64,000 bases of DNA from Reichenbachiella sp. (GTDB taxonomy: Bacteria; Bacteroidota; Bacteroidia; Cytophagales; Cyclobacteriaceae), in assembly GCF_033344935.1 (NCBI RefSeq), contig NZ_JAWPMM010000001.1, forward strand, positions 62,001 to 126,000, read 5' to 3'. The notes under the pieces were generated by a model, which made no database searches, was not told the DNA's origin, and worked only from the letters and a program-made list of their open reading frames with translations. Shown one piece after another: positions 45,853 through 54,795 of the stretch (positions within the stretch are counted from its first letter, which is position 1; the number at the start of each line of letters is the position of its first letter). Position numbers and translations under genes: made by a program.

Positions 45853-46052
45853 GCTTGTTTGCTTTTGTATCTGTTCATTTTATGCATCTTAAATTTATAT
45901 TCTTTTAAGAATTGTCAATTACTTTTTAGCTAAAAAGCTACTATTCATTGCTTAGTGCTCAAATCTTTTGAAAATTTTAGAATTGTCTAGCCTGTTCTAT
46001 CCTGAAAGGTTTGAAAAGCTGTCAGATTGACCTTAGACACTGTATAGTTTAT

Positions 46053-46060
46053 TAGCTTTG
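46053..46060 (+). promoter_or_regulatory. -7 element upstream of purM
   Basis: TAGCTTTG fits TAnnTTTG exactly. A TTG at 46027-46029 is 23 bp upstream, slightly longer than the optimum. The ATG follows 26 bp downstream. Confidence 0.4.
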
Positions 46061-46086
46061 CGGTCTAATCATAAAGACTATTCGTG

Positions 46087-47256
46087 ATGAACGAAAGATA
46101 CATGCAGCGCGGCGTATCAGCCTCCAAAGAAGACGTACACAATGCCATCAAAAACATCGACAAAGGCGTATTCCCAAATGCCTTTTGTAAGATCGTACCG
46201 GATATGTTGGCAGGTGACGAAGCCTATTGCAACATCATGCATGCGGATGGTGCTGGCACCAAGTCTTCACTGGCCTACATGTATTGGAAAGAAACCGGTG
46301 ACTTGTCGGTATGGAAAGGTATTGCTCAGGATGCAGTAATCATGAATACCGACGATTTACTTTGTGTTGGTGCCGTGGACAATATCCTGCTTTCTTCTAC
46401 CATCGGAAGAAATAAAAACTTGATTCCAGGAGAAGTACTTACAGCTTTGATCGAAGGCACAGAAGAAGTACTGCAGATGCTTCGAGACAATGGCGTGGAT
46501 ATTCGTTCGACTGGTGGAGAAACTGCCGACTTGGGCGATCTAGTCAGAACTGTGGTAGTAGACAGTACGGTAATTGGCCGAATGAAAAGAGCTGATGTGA
46601 TCACCAATGAAAATATTCAAGGGGGCGATGTAATTGTAGGACTAGCCTCGTACGGACAGGCCAACTACGAAAGCGAATACAACGGTGGCATGGGTAGCAA
46701 TGGACTGACCTCAGCCAGACACGATGTTTTCGCTAAAAAATACATGGAGAAATATCCGGAGTGTTTCGATCCTTCGGTGCCTGCTGATTTGATCTATTCA
46801 GGCTCAAAAGATTTATTGGATCAAGTAGAAGGCTCACCCTTAGATGCTGGTAAGCTCGTATTATCGCCGACCCGTACCTACGCCCCTATCATCAAGCAAA
46901 TGCTTGAAAACTACCGCAGCCAAATTCATGGAATGATTCACTGCAGTGGAGGTGCACAAACCAAAGTATTGCACTTTGTCAACGATGTACATGTAGTAAA
47001 AGACAACTTGTTCGAAATTCCTCCGCTATTCAAATTGATTCACCAAGAGAGTGGTACCGATTGGAAGGAGATGTACAAAGTATTCAATATGGGCCACCGT
47101 ATGGAGCTCTATGCACCTGAGGCTATCGCTCAACAATTGATTCAAATCTCTGAATCCTTTGGTGTGCCTGCTCAAATTATTGGAAGAGTGGAGTCGTCAG
47201 CGCAGACTAAAGCGACTATTACTACTGAGAATGGAACTTTTGAGTATTTGAAGTAA
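46087..47256 (+). CDS. purM: PurM: phosphoribosylformylglycinamidine cyclo-ligase
   Basis: The protein has 389 residues from the ATG at 46087 (a GTG directly precedes it). AIR synthase motifs are RYMQRGVSASKEDV, HADGAGTKSSLAYMYW, TDDLLCVGAVDNIL and STGGETADLGDLVRTVV. It is longer than the 345-residue E. coli enzyme, as is usual in this phylum. It closes the imidazole ring in purine synthesis. No other pur gene is close; the gene stands alone and converges on an outer-membrane protein gene. Confidence 0.92.
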   Translation: MNERYMQRGVSASKEDVHNAIKNIDKGVFPNAFCKIVPDMLAGDEAYCNIMHADGAGTKSSLAYMYWKETGDLSVWKGIAQDAVIMNTDDLLCVGAVDNILLSSTIGRNKNLIPGEVLTALIEGTEEVLQMLRDNGVDIRSTGGETADLGDLVRTVVVDSTVIGRMKRADVITNENIQGGDVIVGLASYGQANYESEYNGGMGSNGLTSARHDVFAKKYMEKYPECFDPSVPADLIYSGSKDLLDQVEGSPLDAGKLVLSPTRTYAPIIKQMLENYRSQIHGMIHCSGGAQTKVLHFVNDVHVVKDNLFEIPPLFKLIHQESGTDWKEMYKVFNMGHRMELYAPEAIAQQLIQISESFGVPAQIIGRVESSAQTKATITTENGTFEYLK

Positions 47257-47259
47257 TAG

Positions 47260-48585
47260 TTATTTTTTCTTATCGTATTGACCTATTTTGACTCTGAAGG
47301 ATAAGTAAATACTCATCGCTCGAGAGGGGTCATCTGAGAAGTAATAGGACAATATATTATCAGAGCCTAAATTGAGAAATCTCCATTGCAATCCAAACCC
47401 AGTGTGAAAATCGGAATATGTACTATACCCCATTGGGATGATCACAGCTACTTTTCGAATTTCATAGGTTGGAGCAACATGGATACTCCACACCGTATCT
47501 CCAGTAGATCGGTTCGATTCCCGAGGTTTCAAGAGCACATTAGAAACACTTAGACTCAAATGATTATATAGTTTGTATTTGGCAAATAGTATCGCACGAA
47601 AAGGTGTGCGTGTACTAAAGCGATCAATAGGAATGTCGTCTACTGAAAATTGTGCGCTCAATGAGTCCGTCAATTGATCTACACTTTGGATTTGTTGCAA
47701 GCTTTTACCATCTAGCGTTTCTCCATTCAAAGCGTAATCAGTACTGTTTTTTGCGCTTTTGTAATTGATTTTTCCAAGATCAAGAAACGACAAACCAATA
47801 GTCAGTCGGTCTTTCCATTGTGCTGAAAAACTAAAGTCAACGGAGTAGCCATTTTTTGAAAACAAATCTGCTTCGAAGGTCTCAGATTCCATCATCTGGT
47901 TCAGTTCGTCATTGTAAACAATGGACACTTTAGCAGAAATGTTATCAGTTTCAGAATTCCGAAAATCACTATTCAATCCGTCTATTTCAAATTTACCTGA
48001 AGCTATTCCCGACAAATAACGCAAGGTCAAGCCTGTTTGAACAGACCAATCGTCGGACACCTCCCAATTTCTAGCATAACTCAGACCAAACTGCATCCAG
48101 GAATTTGAGTACATGGTCATAAAGTCATCAAAAAATCTCCCATTGAAATTTTCGCCATCCCTTATGGACTGAATAAACTCCGAAAAATTTAAACCTGATG
48201 TTCTTTCATATGAGATGCTCCTAATCCCCGCGGAAAAAGCCACAGCATTGTTTTTGTTGATCGCGTAAGAAATAGTTGGCAAGACTACCCGAGCTTCCGC
48301 CATAACAAAATTAGCATCCAATGAAAGCAAATATCTAGGATTTGACGTGAGCATGGCAGATTTCATTTTTTCATAAAATGATCGCCCCTCATTATCACTA
48401 TTGAAAAGGTTGAACTGAGTACCAACTACCTGAATGTCCCATTTTGAACTTCTATCTACCAACAAAGAAGGCATGTTTCCTACGGCGTATACACCCGGGT
48501 GGTCAGCAAACAACGCAGATTTAAAATTTTGTGAATGAGAAAAAAATGGCAGCGCAAGCAGCCCTAATAGAAATAGTCTCTTCAT
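47260..48585 (-). CDS. Outer-membrane beta-barrel protein (DUF5723-like)
   Basis: The protein has 441 residues from the ATG at 48585, which starts the signal peptide MKRLFLLGLLALPFFSHS. The body alternates amphipathic strands with aromatic girdles (SYAINKNNAVAFSAGIRSISYE, VSDDWSVQTGLTLRYLSG, YSVDFSFSAQWKDRLTIGLS) and ends in a strand-rich tail. Length and the N-terminal GVYAVGNMPSLLVDR remind me of DUF5723 barrels of Bacteroidota, whose role is unknown. The barrel prediction is firmer than the family name. Confidence 0.65.
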   Translation of the reverse strand: MKRLFLLGLLALPFFSHSQNFKSALFADHPGVYAVGNMPSLLVDRSSKWDIQVVGTQFNLFNSDNEGRSFYEKMKSAMLTSNPRYLLSLDANFVMAEARVVLPTISYAINKNNAVAFSAGIRSISYERTSGLNFSEFIQSIRDGENFNGRFFDDFMTMYSNSWMQFGLSYARNWEVSDDWSVQTGLTLRYLSGIASGKFEIDGLNSDFRNSETDNISAKVSIVYNDELNQMMESETFEADLFSKNGYSVDFSFSAQWKDRLTIGLSFLDLGKINYKSAKNSTDYALNGETLDGKSLQQIQSVDQLTDSLSAQFSVDDIPIDRFSTRTPFRAILFAKYKLYNHLSLSVSNVLLKPRESNRSTGDTVWSIHVAPTYEIRKVAVIIPMGYSTYSDFHTGFGLQWRFLNLGSDNILSYYFSDDPSRAMSIYLSFRVKIGQYDKKK

Positions 48586-48805
48586 TGAAATTTGCGCCTC
48601 GAGCGTTAAATTTTTTCGCAAATATATCTGTATAAAGCAGTTGATTCTAGCTTAATATATTTTATTAAGCACTTATAGTTGAAACAACAACTACTTTGAC
48701 TAATCTACTTTTTATATTCCATTTTAAGCATAGAAATAAAATGGATAAGGCTGGTAATAAAGAAGATTACTTATATTAGAATACTTTTAACCATCTATTC
48801 GAAAT

Positions 48806-49195
48806 ATGCCTACACCTAAAGACGTGCTGGTCACAGTTACCGTTGACACTTCAGCCATTACTCAAGAAAATGTAAGACAAACCATTGTCCTATCCGACGA
48901 CAATGGAGGTTCAGACCAAACACCAAATGATAGCTGCACTTTCTTATCTAAAATTAACGATAAAGCCAAAGTCACATTTGAAATTAGGGCAAAGGATGGC
49001 TCGACAAGTGTATCCTTTGTGTCATTCAACAAAACAGGCTTAGGGCCAAACGTGATGAATCCCATGCCACATGCACCAAAATGGAGGGCTACAGCGAATG
49101 GTAAGAGCAAAGATCGCGAGTCCTATTCATTCACCATACAGGTTGAAAACAAGGGTGAATTTACCCTAGATCCAGAAATTGAAATTTTTCCATGA
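48806..49195 (+). CDS. Small beta-rich protein coupled to sensor kinase, copy A
   Basis: The protein has 129 residues, no signal peptide and no membrane segment, so it should be cytoplasmic. It is rich in alternating hydrophobic beta-strands: VLVTVTVDTSAITQENV, KVTFEIRAKDGSTSVSFVSF, ESYSFTIQVENKGEFTLDP. It shares roughly half of its residues with the protein at 52147. The VTVDT...N..I.L.D start, central P..W and C-terminal FTLDP.I.I remind me of the PixA/AidA inclusion-body family, but this is from memory of the pattern and not tested. Its stop overlaps the kinase ATG (ATGA). I infer a ligand-binding or regulatory partner of that kinase. Confidence 0.75.
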   Translation: MPTPKDVLVTVTVDTSAITQENVRQTIVLSDDNGGSDQTPNDSCTFLSKINDKAKVTFEIRAKDGSTSVSFVSFNKTGLGPNVMNPMPHAPKWRATANGKSKDRESYSFTIQVENKGEFTLDPEIEIFP

Positions 49196-51987
49196 TCCAA
49201 TGTCATTCCATTTTTAAACTCCTTTTGACTCTCTGCATTTGCTTTAGTTCATTTTTGCCTTCTCAGACATTTGGTCAGTCTGGAAAATTAAATTCACCAG
49301 ATAGTTTGGTAGCGCTGATTGAAGGAGAAGAACCATTAGTCGATTCTCTTCGATTTTTATATCTACTAAAAATCAGTCAGTACCATACTAGCCCGGCGGT
49401 AAGAATCAAATATGCCCAAATAGCTAAAAATATTGCGACAGAAGAAGATAACCTGCTTTGGAAAAGACATAGCGCACATTGTTTGGGATATGCGTATAAA
49501 CAATCTGGAGATCTGACTTTAGCTCTTGAACACTTTCTTGCTGGCTTAAGATTCGCCCTAGAACTAGATTCCGCACTGATGGTGGCAAATTCCTACAATG
49601 CCATAGCCACTGTTTATAAACTGCAAAACAACAATGGACTGGCTTTAGATTACTATAATAAGAGTATTAGTGTGTATGAAAAGCAACAAGATACGCTTCG
49701 TCTGGCGAGTTCAATTCTAAATAAAGGTGAACTTCTCCGAGCAAGCAACAATCTCGATTCTGCCATTTCATCATTTAATATATCCATCCAGTTGTATGAA
49801 ATTATCCAGCATGATAGGTATTTGGCTTATGCCAAAGGCAACTTAGGGTTAGCACTGGCAGAGTTAGGAAATATTGATAACGCAGAGCCATTGATCAATG
49901 AAGCCTTAGAAACCCTACACAACTATAATGATCACTATGCCATAGCCAGCTATCAAACTTCCTTAGCGGAAATATACTCCAAGCGGGACCAAACCAATAA
50001 GGCAATCATTACATCTCTGAATGCTTTGGTAATTAGCGAAAAATATGGGCTAAAAGAACAAATCAAAGACGTTAGCTTACTTCTATCAGAATTGTTTCGT
50101 GATCAAGGTGATTACCGCAAGGCCTATTACCATCAAAACCAATACATCGCCTATCGTGATAGCATAAACAATGAAGAAGTGGTTCGACAAATGGCCGACC
50201 TGCGTACGGACTTTGAAGTGTCTAAAAAACAAGTAGAAGTAGACCTACTCAGCGAAAAAAACAGAAATGCAAACCTCATGCTCTATGGGGCTCTACTTGG
50301 TTTGTTGTTTGTGGTGGGCGTGGCCATCGTGATTTACCGTGCCTTGGTTGCCAACAAAAAACTTTCAGCAATCAATCGCCGGCAGGCCGACCGCCTCCAG
50401 CAACTCGACGCTGCCAAATCACGCTTCTTTGCCAATATATCACACGATCTTAGAAGCCCCTTGACGCTGATCACTGGCGGCATCAACCAGGTGCTTCAAA
50501 ACAAAGACGTTTTCCTTACAAAGAAAGCCGAACAACAACTCCAAACAGCCCAGCTCAATAGCGAGCGCATCATACACATGACCGGAGAGATCAACGAATT
50601 GATCCAACTCGAGGAGGGCAAGCTTACCTTGCACAAAGCCTATGTGGACTTAGACCGCATGCTTACGCTCTTCGAGCAGATGTTTAGCGCCACCGCCGAA
50701 CAACACGAAATCGAATGGAGTTATACCAAAGACGCCACGTTAGAGCAGCCGATTGTACACGTCGATCCGCACCAATTCGAAAAGGTGCTGTTCAACCTGA
50801 TCACCAATGCCATAAAGCATACCCAGCCAGGAGATCAAATAGCCGTTCGATTGACGGGGGATGATCAAAATGTACAGCTCTCCGTGAGCGACACCGGCGA
50901 AGGCATACCACCAGAAAAACTTCCTCATATCTTCGAAAGATACTTTCAAGCACCCGACAAAGATTATAAAGCCAAGGAGGGTTTTGGTATTGGTCTCGCA
51001 CTCGTGCAAGAGATCGTACACCAGCACGGAGCCAAAATCAAAGTGGAAAGTAAGCTCGGCAAAGGCTCCACTTTTGTGGTGACTATGCCTCACCAGGCAG
51101 TTGTAGATCAAGAGCTTTATCAACTCACCGACTTAAGCTACAGCGGCGAGAAACAAGCGCTGTATCGTGACATAGACGATCAGTTGGCTGGCTCGAGGCC
51201 AACCGTGCACTTAGATACACTCAAGAAAAATGATCGTGAAACCCTAGCAACAATTCTAGTGGTGGAAGATCATCCAGAAGTGCGTGCATACATCACGGAT
51301 GTGATTGAAACCAGCTATCAGGTGATCCATGCGCCTAATGGACTGAAAGCGCTTCGCATGCTGGAAACAGAATCCGTCGACCTAATCATTACAGATTTGA
51401 TGATGCCCTGGCTGGATGGGTTCGAATTGCTAGAGCGCCTCAAAGAAGATGAGAAGTATCGAAAAATTCCGGTGCTGGTTCTCTCCGCCCGTACATCAGA
51501 GAAAGATAAATCACGAGTTTTGTCTCAAGGTGTGAATGACTTCTTATGCAAACCTTTCAAACCCAACGAATTGCTTCAACGAGTAGAAAATCTGCTTAAC
51601 ATGAAAGCCACTTGGAACAACTCTGATCCAAATGCTTTGGTGATCAATAATACCGAGACACTAGCTGATGTAGAAAAGTCTATACTCAACAAAGTAGAAC
51701 AACTCATCTTTGATAAAATCGATGACCCGCACTTGAGCATTGGCTATCTGGCAGATCAAATAGCTATGAGTGAAAGGAATTTCTATCGAATGATCAAACG
51801 ACTGACGGATGCCACACCGTTAGAACTGATTAAAGAACTGAGACTGCAAATGGCTCATAAAATCCTGAATGAAAAAACGGTAAGTAACAGTTCAGAAGTA
51901 GCCAAGCAAATAGGCATCAACAACGTCACCCACTTCAATACCCAATTTAAAAAGAGATTTGGCAAGAGCCCCAAAGACCTCATCTAG
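49192..51987 (+). CDS. Hybrid TPR sensor histidine kinase with receiver and AraC-type output
   Basis: The protein has 931 residues. A signal or anchor (to about 29) precedes a TPR sensor region at about 65-325 outside the membrane and a transmembrane helix at about 362-383. HisKA carries His418 in ANISHDLRSPL. The HATPase domain has the N box LFNLITNAIKHT and G boxes SDTGEGI and GFGIGLAL. The receiver domain at about 686-800 has phospho-acceptor Asp735 (ITDLMMPWLDG) and Lys787. A C-terminal AraC-type HTH lies at about 825-931. It combines sensing and transcription in one chain. It is coupled to the small protein before it. Targets are unknown; its own cassette is one possibility. Confidence 0.93.
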   Translation: MIQCHSIFKLLLTLCICFSSFLPSQTFGQSGKLNSPDSLVALIEGEEPLVDSLRFLYLLKISQYHTSPAVRIKYAQIAKNIATEEDNLLWKRHSAHCLGYAYKQSGDLTLALEHFLAGLRFALELDSALMVANSYNAIATVYKLQNNNGLALDYYNKSISVYEKQQDTLRLASSILNKGELLRASNNLDSAISSFNISIQLYEIIQHDRYLAYAKGNLGLALAELGNIDNAEPLINEALETLHNYNDHYAIASYQTSLAEIYSKRDQTNKAIITSLNALVISEKYGLKEQIKDVSLLLSELFRDQGDYRKAYYHQNQYIAYRDSINNEEVVRQMADLRTDFEVSKKQVEVDLLSEKNRNANLMLYGALLGLLFVVGVAIVIYRALVANKKLSAINRRQADRLQQLDAAKSRFFANISHDLRSPLTLITGGINQVLQNKDVFLTKKAEQQLQTAQLNSERIIHMTGEINELIQLEEGKLTLHKAYVDLDRMLTLFEQMFSATAEQHEIEWSYTKDATLEQPIVHVDPHQFEKVLFNLITNAIKHTQPGDQIAVRLTGDDQNVQLSVSDTGEGIPPEKLPHIFERYFQAPDKDYKAKEGFGIGLALVQEIVHQHGAKIKVESKLGKGSTFVVTMPHQAVVDQELYQLTDLSYSGEKQALYRDIDDQLAGSRPTVHLDTLKKNDRETLATILVVEDHPEVRAYITDVIETSYQVIHAPNGLKALRMLETESVDLIITDLMMPWLDGFELLERLKEDEKYRKIPVLVLSARTSEKDKSRVLSQGVNDFLCKPFKPNELLQRVENLLNMKATWNNSDPNALVINNTETLADVEKSILNKVEQLIFDKIDDPHLSIGYLADQIAMSERNFYRMIKRLTDATPLELIKELRLQMAHKILNEKTVSNSSEVAKQIGINNVTHFNTQFKKRFGKSPKDLI

Positions 51988-52146
51988 AATGTAATCTTTT
52001 TCATTTCATTTTGTATGGAAAGAAGAGTTACACACTTTCACCATTTCATATCTCTAAATCTTCTTTTTTTTCCTCCACATTGATTAATATTAGGGTTCCA
52101 CCTGTTCTCAATTAGTTTTATTTTTAACTTTAAACAAAGAATAAGT

Positions 52147-52539
52147 ATGCCTCAACCAAAGGACATTACTGTAACTGTTACCGTGGATACGGAAACCATT
52201 ACACAAGCAAATGTGAACACTACCATCGTACTCACAGATGATAACAATGACCACGACAATACTCCAGGTGATAGCTCAACCTTTGACATTATCGCCAATG
52301 ACGGAGCTACAATTACTTTTCAAATAGCACAAAAAAATGGGGGTACTGGGGTTTCCTTCGTTTCATTCGACAAGGAACCAGGTGGATCAGCAATTATGGA
52401 CCCACTACCATCCTCTCCAAATTGGGTTGGAACAATTAATGGTGCTCAGGAAGCAACTGAGAGTTATTCTATAACTATTGACGTTCCAAACAAAGGGCAA
52501 TTTACATTAGATCCCAAAATAGATATTAAGGGGCCTTGA
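52147..52539 (+). CDS. Small beta-rich protein coupled to sensor kinase, copy B
   Basis: The protein has 130 residues, a paralogue of the protein at 48806 with about half of its positions identical. Shared blocks include TVTVDT, GVSFVSF versus SVSFVSF, ESYS.TI.V.NKG and FTLDP.I.I. It has no signal peptide. The stop overlaps the TTG start of the following kinase (TTGA), so the two are translated together. The repetition of small gene plus kinase argues that the pairing is functional, not accidental. The function is unknown; a PixA/AidA-like fold is my best guess. Confidence 0.75.
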   Translation: MPQPKDITVTVTVDTETITQANVNTTIVLTDDNNDHDNTPGDSSTFDIIANDGATITFQIAQKNGGTGVSFVSFDKEPGGSAIMDPLPSSPNWVGTINGAQEATESYSITIDVPNKGQFTLDPKIDIKGP

Positions 52540-54470
52540 TAATAACCAAAAACAAAGCAACTATAATTTTAGCCTACATTTTTGTAGGCTTTCTTGTTCC
52601 CTTGGCCTACGGACAAAATCAAAATCAAGCAGATAGTTTAATAGAGTTACTTAATGCTCCGAATAAATATACAGATTCAACTATTTGTGCGATCTATAAT
52701 GACATAGCGTTTTATTCAACTCAGCCTAACAAGCGAATTCAGTATGCGAAAGAAGCCTCAAAACTAGCCTCCAGAATACAAGATGAGCGTCAACTTGCAC
52801 TTAGTTTAAGATACCAAGGATCAGGCTACAGCTCTAAAGGTCATCTAAGTGAGGCCATCAAACTATATCTGGCCTCGGCCATTCATTATTCAAAAGCAAA
52901 ATTAGACTTAGGTGTCGCTGTAGTTTACATTGATCTAGGAGATATTTATTCAAAACAGAAGAATTTTAAGAATTCAACTTATTACTATAATAAAGGAATT
53001 CGCATATTACGAGAAAAGCAGGATTCAATAAGGCTTGCTAGTGCTCTTTTAAACACTGGGGATTTATATCTGGAATCATTGATCTATGATTCGGCTCTTT
53101 TATATTTTCAAGAATCGGAGAAAATTTTTGATTCAATTGATTATCCCATCGGTAAAGCCTATTGTATTGGGAACGTTGGATTGATACTTTCTCATACAAA
53201 AAGCTTAGAACTCGGCGAAAGAAAAATAAAAGAAGCAATTGATATTTTAGAAAAGCATAATCATGTCATTGCTATATCGATTTACCAAACTTCATTAGCA
53301 GATATTTACGCACAACGTGGGGACTTAAATAGAGCGCTGAATTATGCATACAGCGCCCTTTCCATTGGAGAAGAAGAAGGTTTAAAAGAACAAATAAGAG
53401 ATGCCAGTCTCAAACTTTCAGAGCTATATCAAACTCAGGGTGACTATAAAAAGGCTTACAATTATCAAAGTCAATATATAACTTTTCGAGACAGCATTAA
53501 CAATGAAGAAGTGATCCGCAAGATGGCCGACCTCCGTACAGAGTATGAGGTGGGACAAAAACAAGCCGAAGTAGATCTGAAACAAACAGAAGTGGATTTA
53601 CTCAATGAACAAGCAAGAAATAATCAGATCGTGCTCTGGAGTGTGATTGTAGTATTGGTATTGGTCCTATGCCTGACCTATGCATTGCTCAAAGTCTATC
53701 GAGTAAAAGCGCGTGCCGTGAGAATCGTGCGACAAAGGCGGCGTGTCATCGCTGCGCAGCGTGATCAACTGGAAGATGTCAATCGCACCAAAGACAAATT
53801 CTTTTCTATCATCTCTCATGATATTCGCGGTCCTATTAGTAATTTTCAAGGGGTCTCTCAGCTGATTCATTTGCTGGTAGAAAGTAAGGATTATGACGGC
53901 TTACTCAAGTTGGGTACAATGCTAGACACTTCCACCAAAGAAGTTTCTTCCTTGCTAGATAATCTCTTGGAATGGGCTATGAGCCAGCAGGGGCGCATGC
54001 CTTACAAACCTGAAACTATCAAACTTCATGAGCTGTGTAATTCCAACCTCAGCATCATGGAGAATCTAGCTACTGCCAAGCAAATCACCTTGACCGAAAA
54101 AGTAAAAGAAAAAGTCACCATCACCGCAGATAAAAACAGCATATCTACCATTATTCGGAATCTACTGAGTAATGCAATCAAGTTTACTCCTGAAGGTGGA
54201 ACCGTAGATCTCCAGTTGAGTTACGATCTAAATATGGCGGTACTGATAGTCAAAGATTCTGGAATCGGTATACCCAAAGAGAAGATGCAACACCTATTCG
54301 ACTTCAAAGGCGAACGCAGTCGCTGGGGTACGGGTGGAGAAAAAGGCGTAGGTCTTGGACTGACGCTGATTCACGAATTCGTAGAGCTCAACAAAGGCAA
54401 GATCGAGGTGGATAGTGAAGAAGGTAAGGGGACTACTTTTAAGGTTTACTTGCCTTTGGTTATCGATTAA
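52536..54470 (+). CDS. TPR sensor histidine kinase without receiver
   Basis: The protein has 644 residues. A TTG start is required, because the signal peptide (MIITKNKATIILAYIFVGFLVPLAYG) begins there and has no other Met. An AAGGGG ribosome site lies just upstream. TPRs span about 50-325, a transmembrane helix about 365-387, and HisKA contains His428 in SIISHDIRGPI. The HATPase domain has LLSNAIKFTPEGG, KDSGIGIP and GVGLGLTL. The TPR-to-membrane linker (SINNEEVIRKMADLRTEYEV) closely matches that of the kinase at 49192, so both descend from one ancestor. No receiver or HTH is attached, so it needs a separate response regulator; the receiver of the neighbouring hybrid kinase is one candidate. 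Confidence 0.92.
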   Translation: MIITKNKATIILAYIFVGFLVPLAYGQNQNQADSLIELLNAPNKYTDSTICAIYNDIAFYSTQPNKRIQYAKEASKLASRIQDERQLALSLRYQGSGYSSKGHLSEAIKLYLASAIHYSKAKLDLGVAVVYIDLGDIYSKQKNFKNSTYYYNKGIRILREKQDSIRLASALLNTGDLYLESLIYDSALLYFQESEKIFDSIDYPIGKAYCIGNVGLILSHTKSLELGERKIKEAIDILEKHNHVIAISIYQTSLADIYAQRGDLNRALNYAYSALSIGEEEGLKEQIRDASLKLSELYQTQGDYKKAYNYQSQYITFRDSINNEEVIRKMADLRTEYEVGQKQAEVDLKQTEVDLLNEQARNNQIVLWSVIVVLVLVLCLTYALLKVYRVKARAVRIVRQRRRVIAAQRDQLEDVNRTKDKFFSIISHDIRGPISNFQGVSQLIHLLVESKDYDGLLKLGTMLDTSTKEVSSLLDNLLEWAMSQQGRMPYKPETIKLHELCNSNLSIMENLATAKQITLTEKVKEKVTITADKNSISTIIRNLLSNAIKFTPEGGTVDLQLSYDLNMAVLIVKDSGIGIPKEKMQHLFDFKGERSRWGTGGEKGVGLGLTLIHEFVELNKGKIEVDSEEGKGTTFKVYLPLVID

Positions 54471-54777
54471 GATGGCTTCATCATTCCACGATGACCTAAA
54501 ACGGCATTCGGGGAATCTGTTCGCTAGGAGAGCTGCTTTTCTCCAACAAGCTATTAGCCCGAAAAGGATTACCTGGATAAACCAGGTGATGACGCCCGTT
54601 CAGTCTATTATCATCGGACGCCTTGGCTCGTGTTTTCACGAAGCATAATCAAAGTAAGGTTCGTGAGGACACGAACCTGATCTGTTGGCATATTCCGATC
54701 TCCAAAAAAACAACCCTTTGCGGACCGGTTCCGCGACCCGTCTGAAAAAACTTCTGCTGCCCGAAATACAGATGCCG
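54471..54777. other. 307-bp structured, non-coding spacer
   Basis: There is no credible gene. The stretch looks richer in G+C than its neighbours and contains several hairpins: AGGTTCGTG/CACGAACCT at 54657-54678 (perfect 9-bp), TCGTG-TTTT-CACGA at about 54628-54641, and GCGGA..TCCGC at about 54720-54734. It could hold terminators of the kinase gene or a structured RNA. It matches no RNA family I can recognise. Confidence 0.5.
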
Positions 54778-54786
54778 CAACAGGTG
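54778..54786. repeat. Target-site duplication, left
   Basis: CAACAGGTG directly precedes the left inverted repeat of the IS element and recurs at 56330-56338. Confidence 0.9.
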
Positions 54787-54795
54787 CCATAGCCG

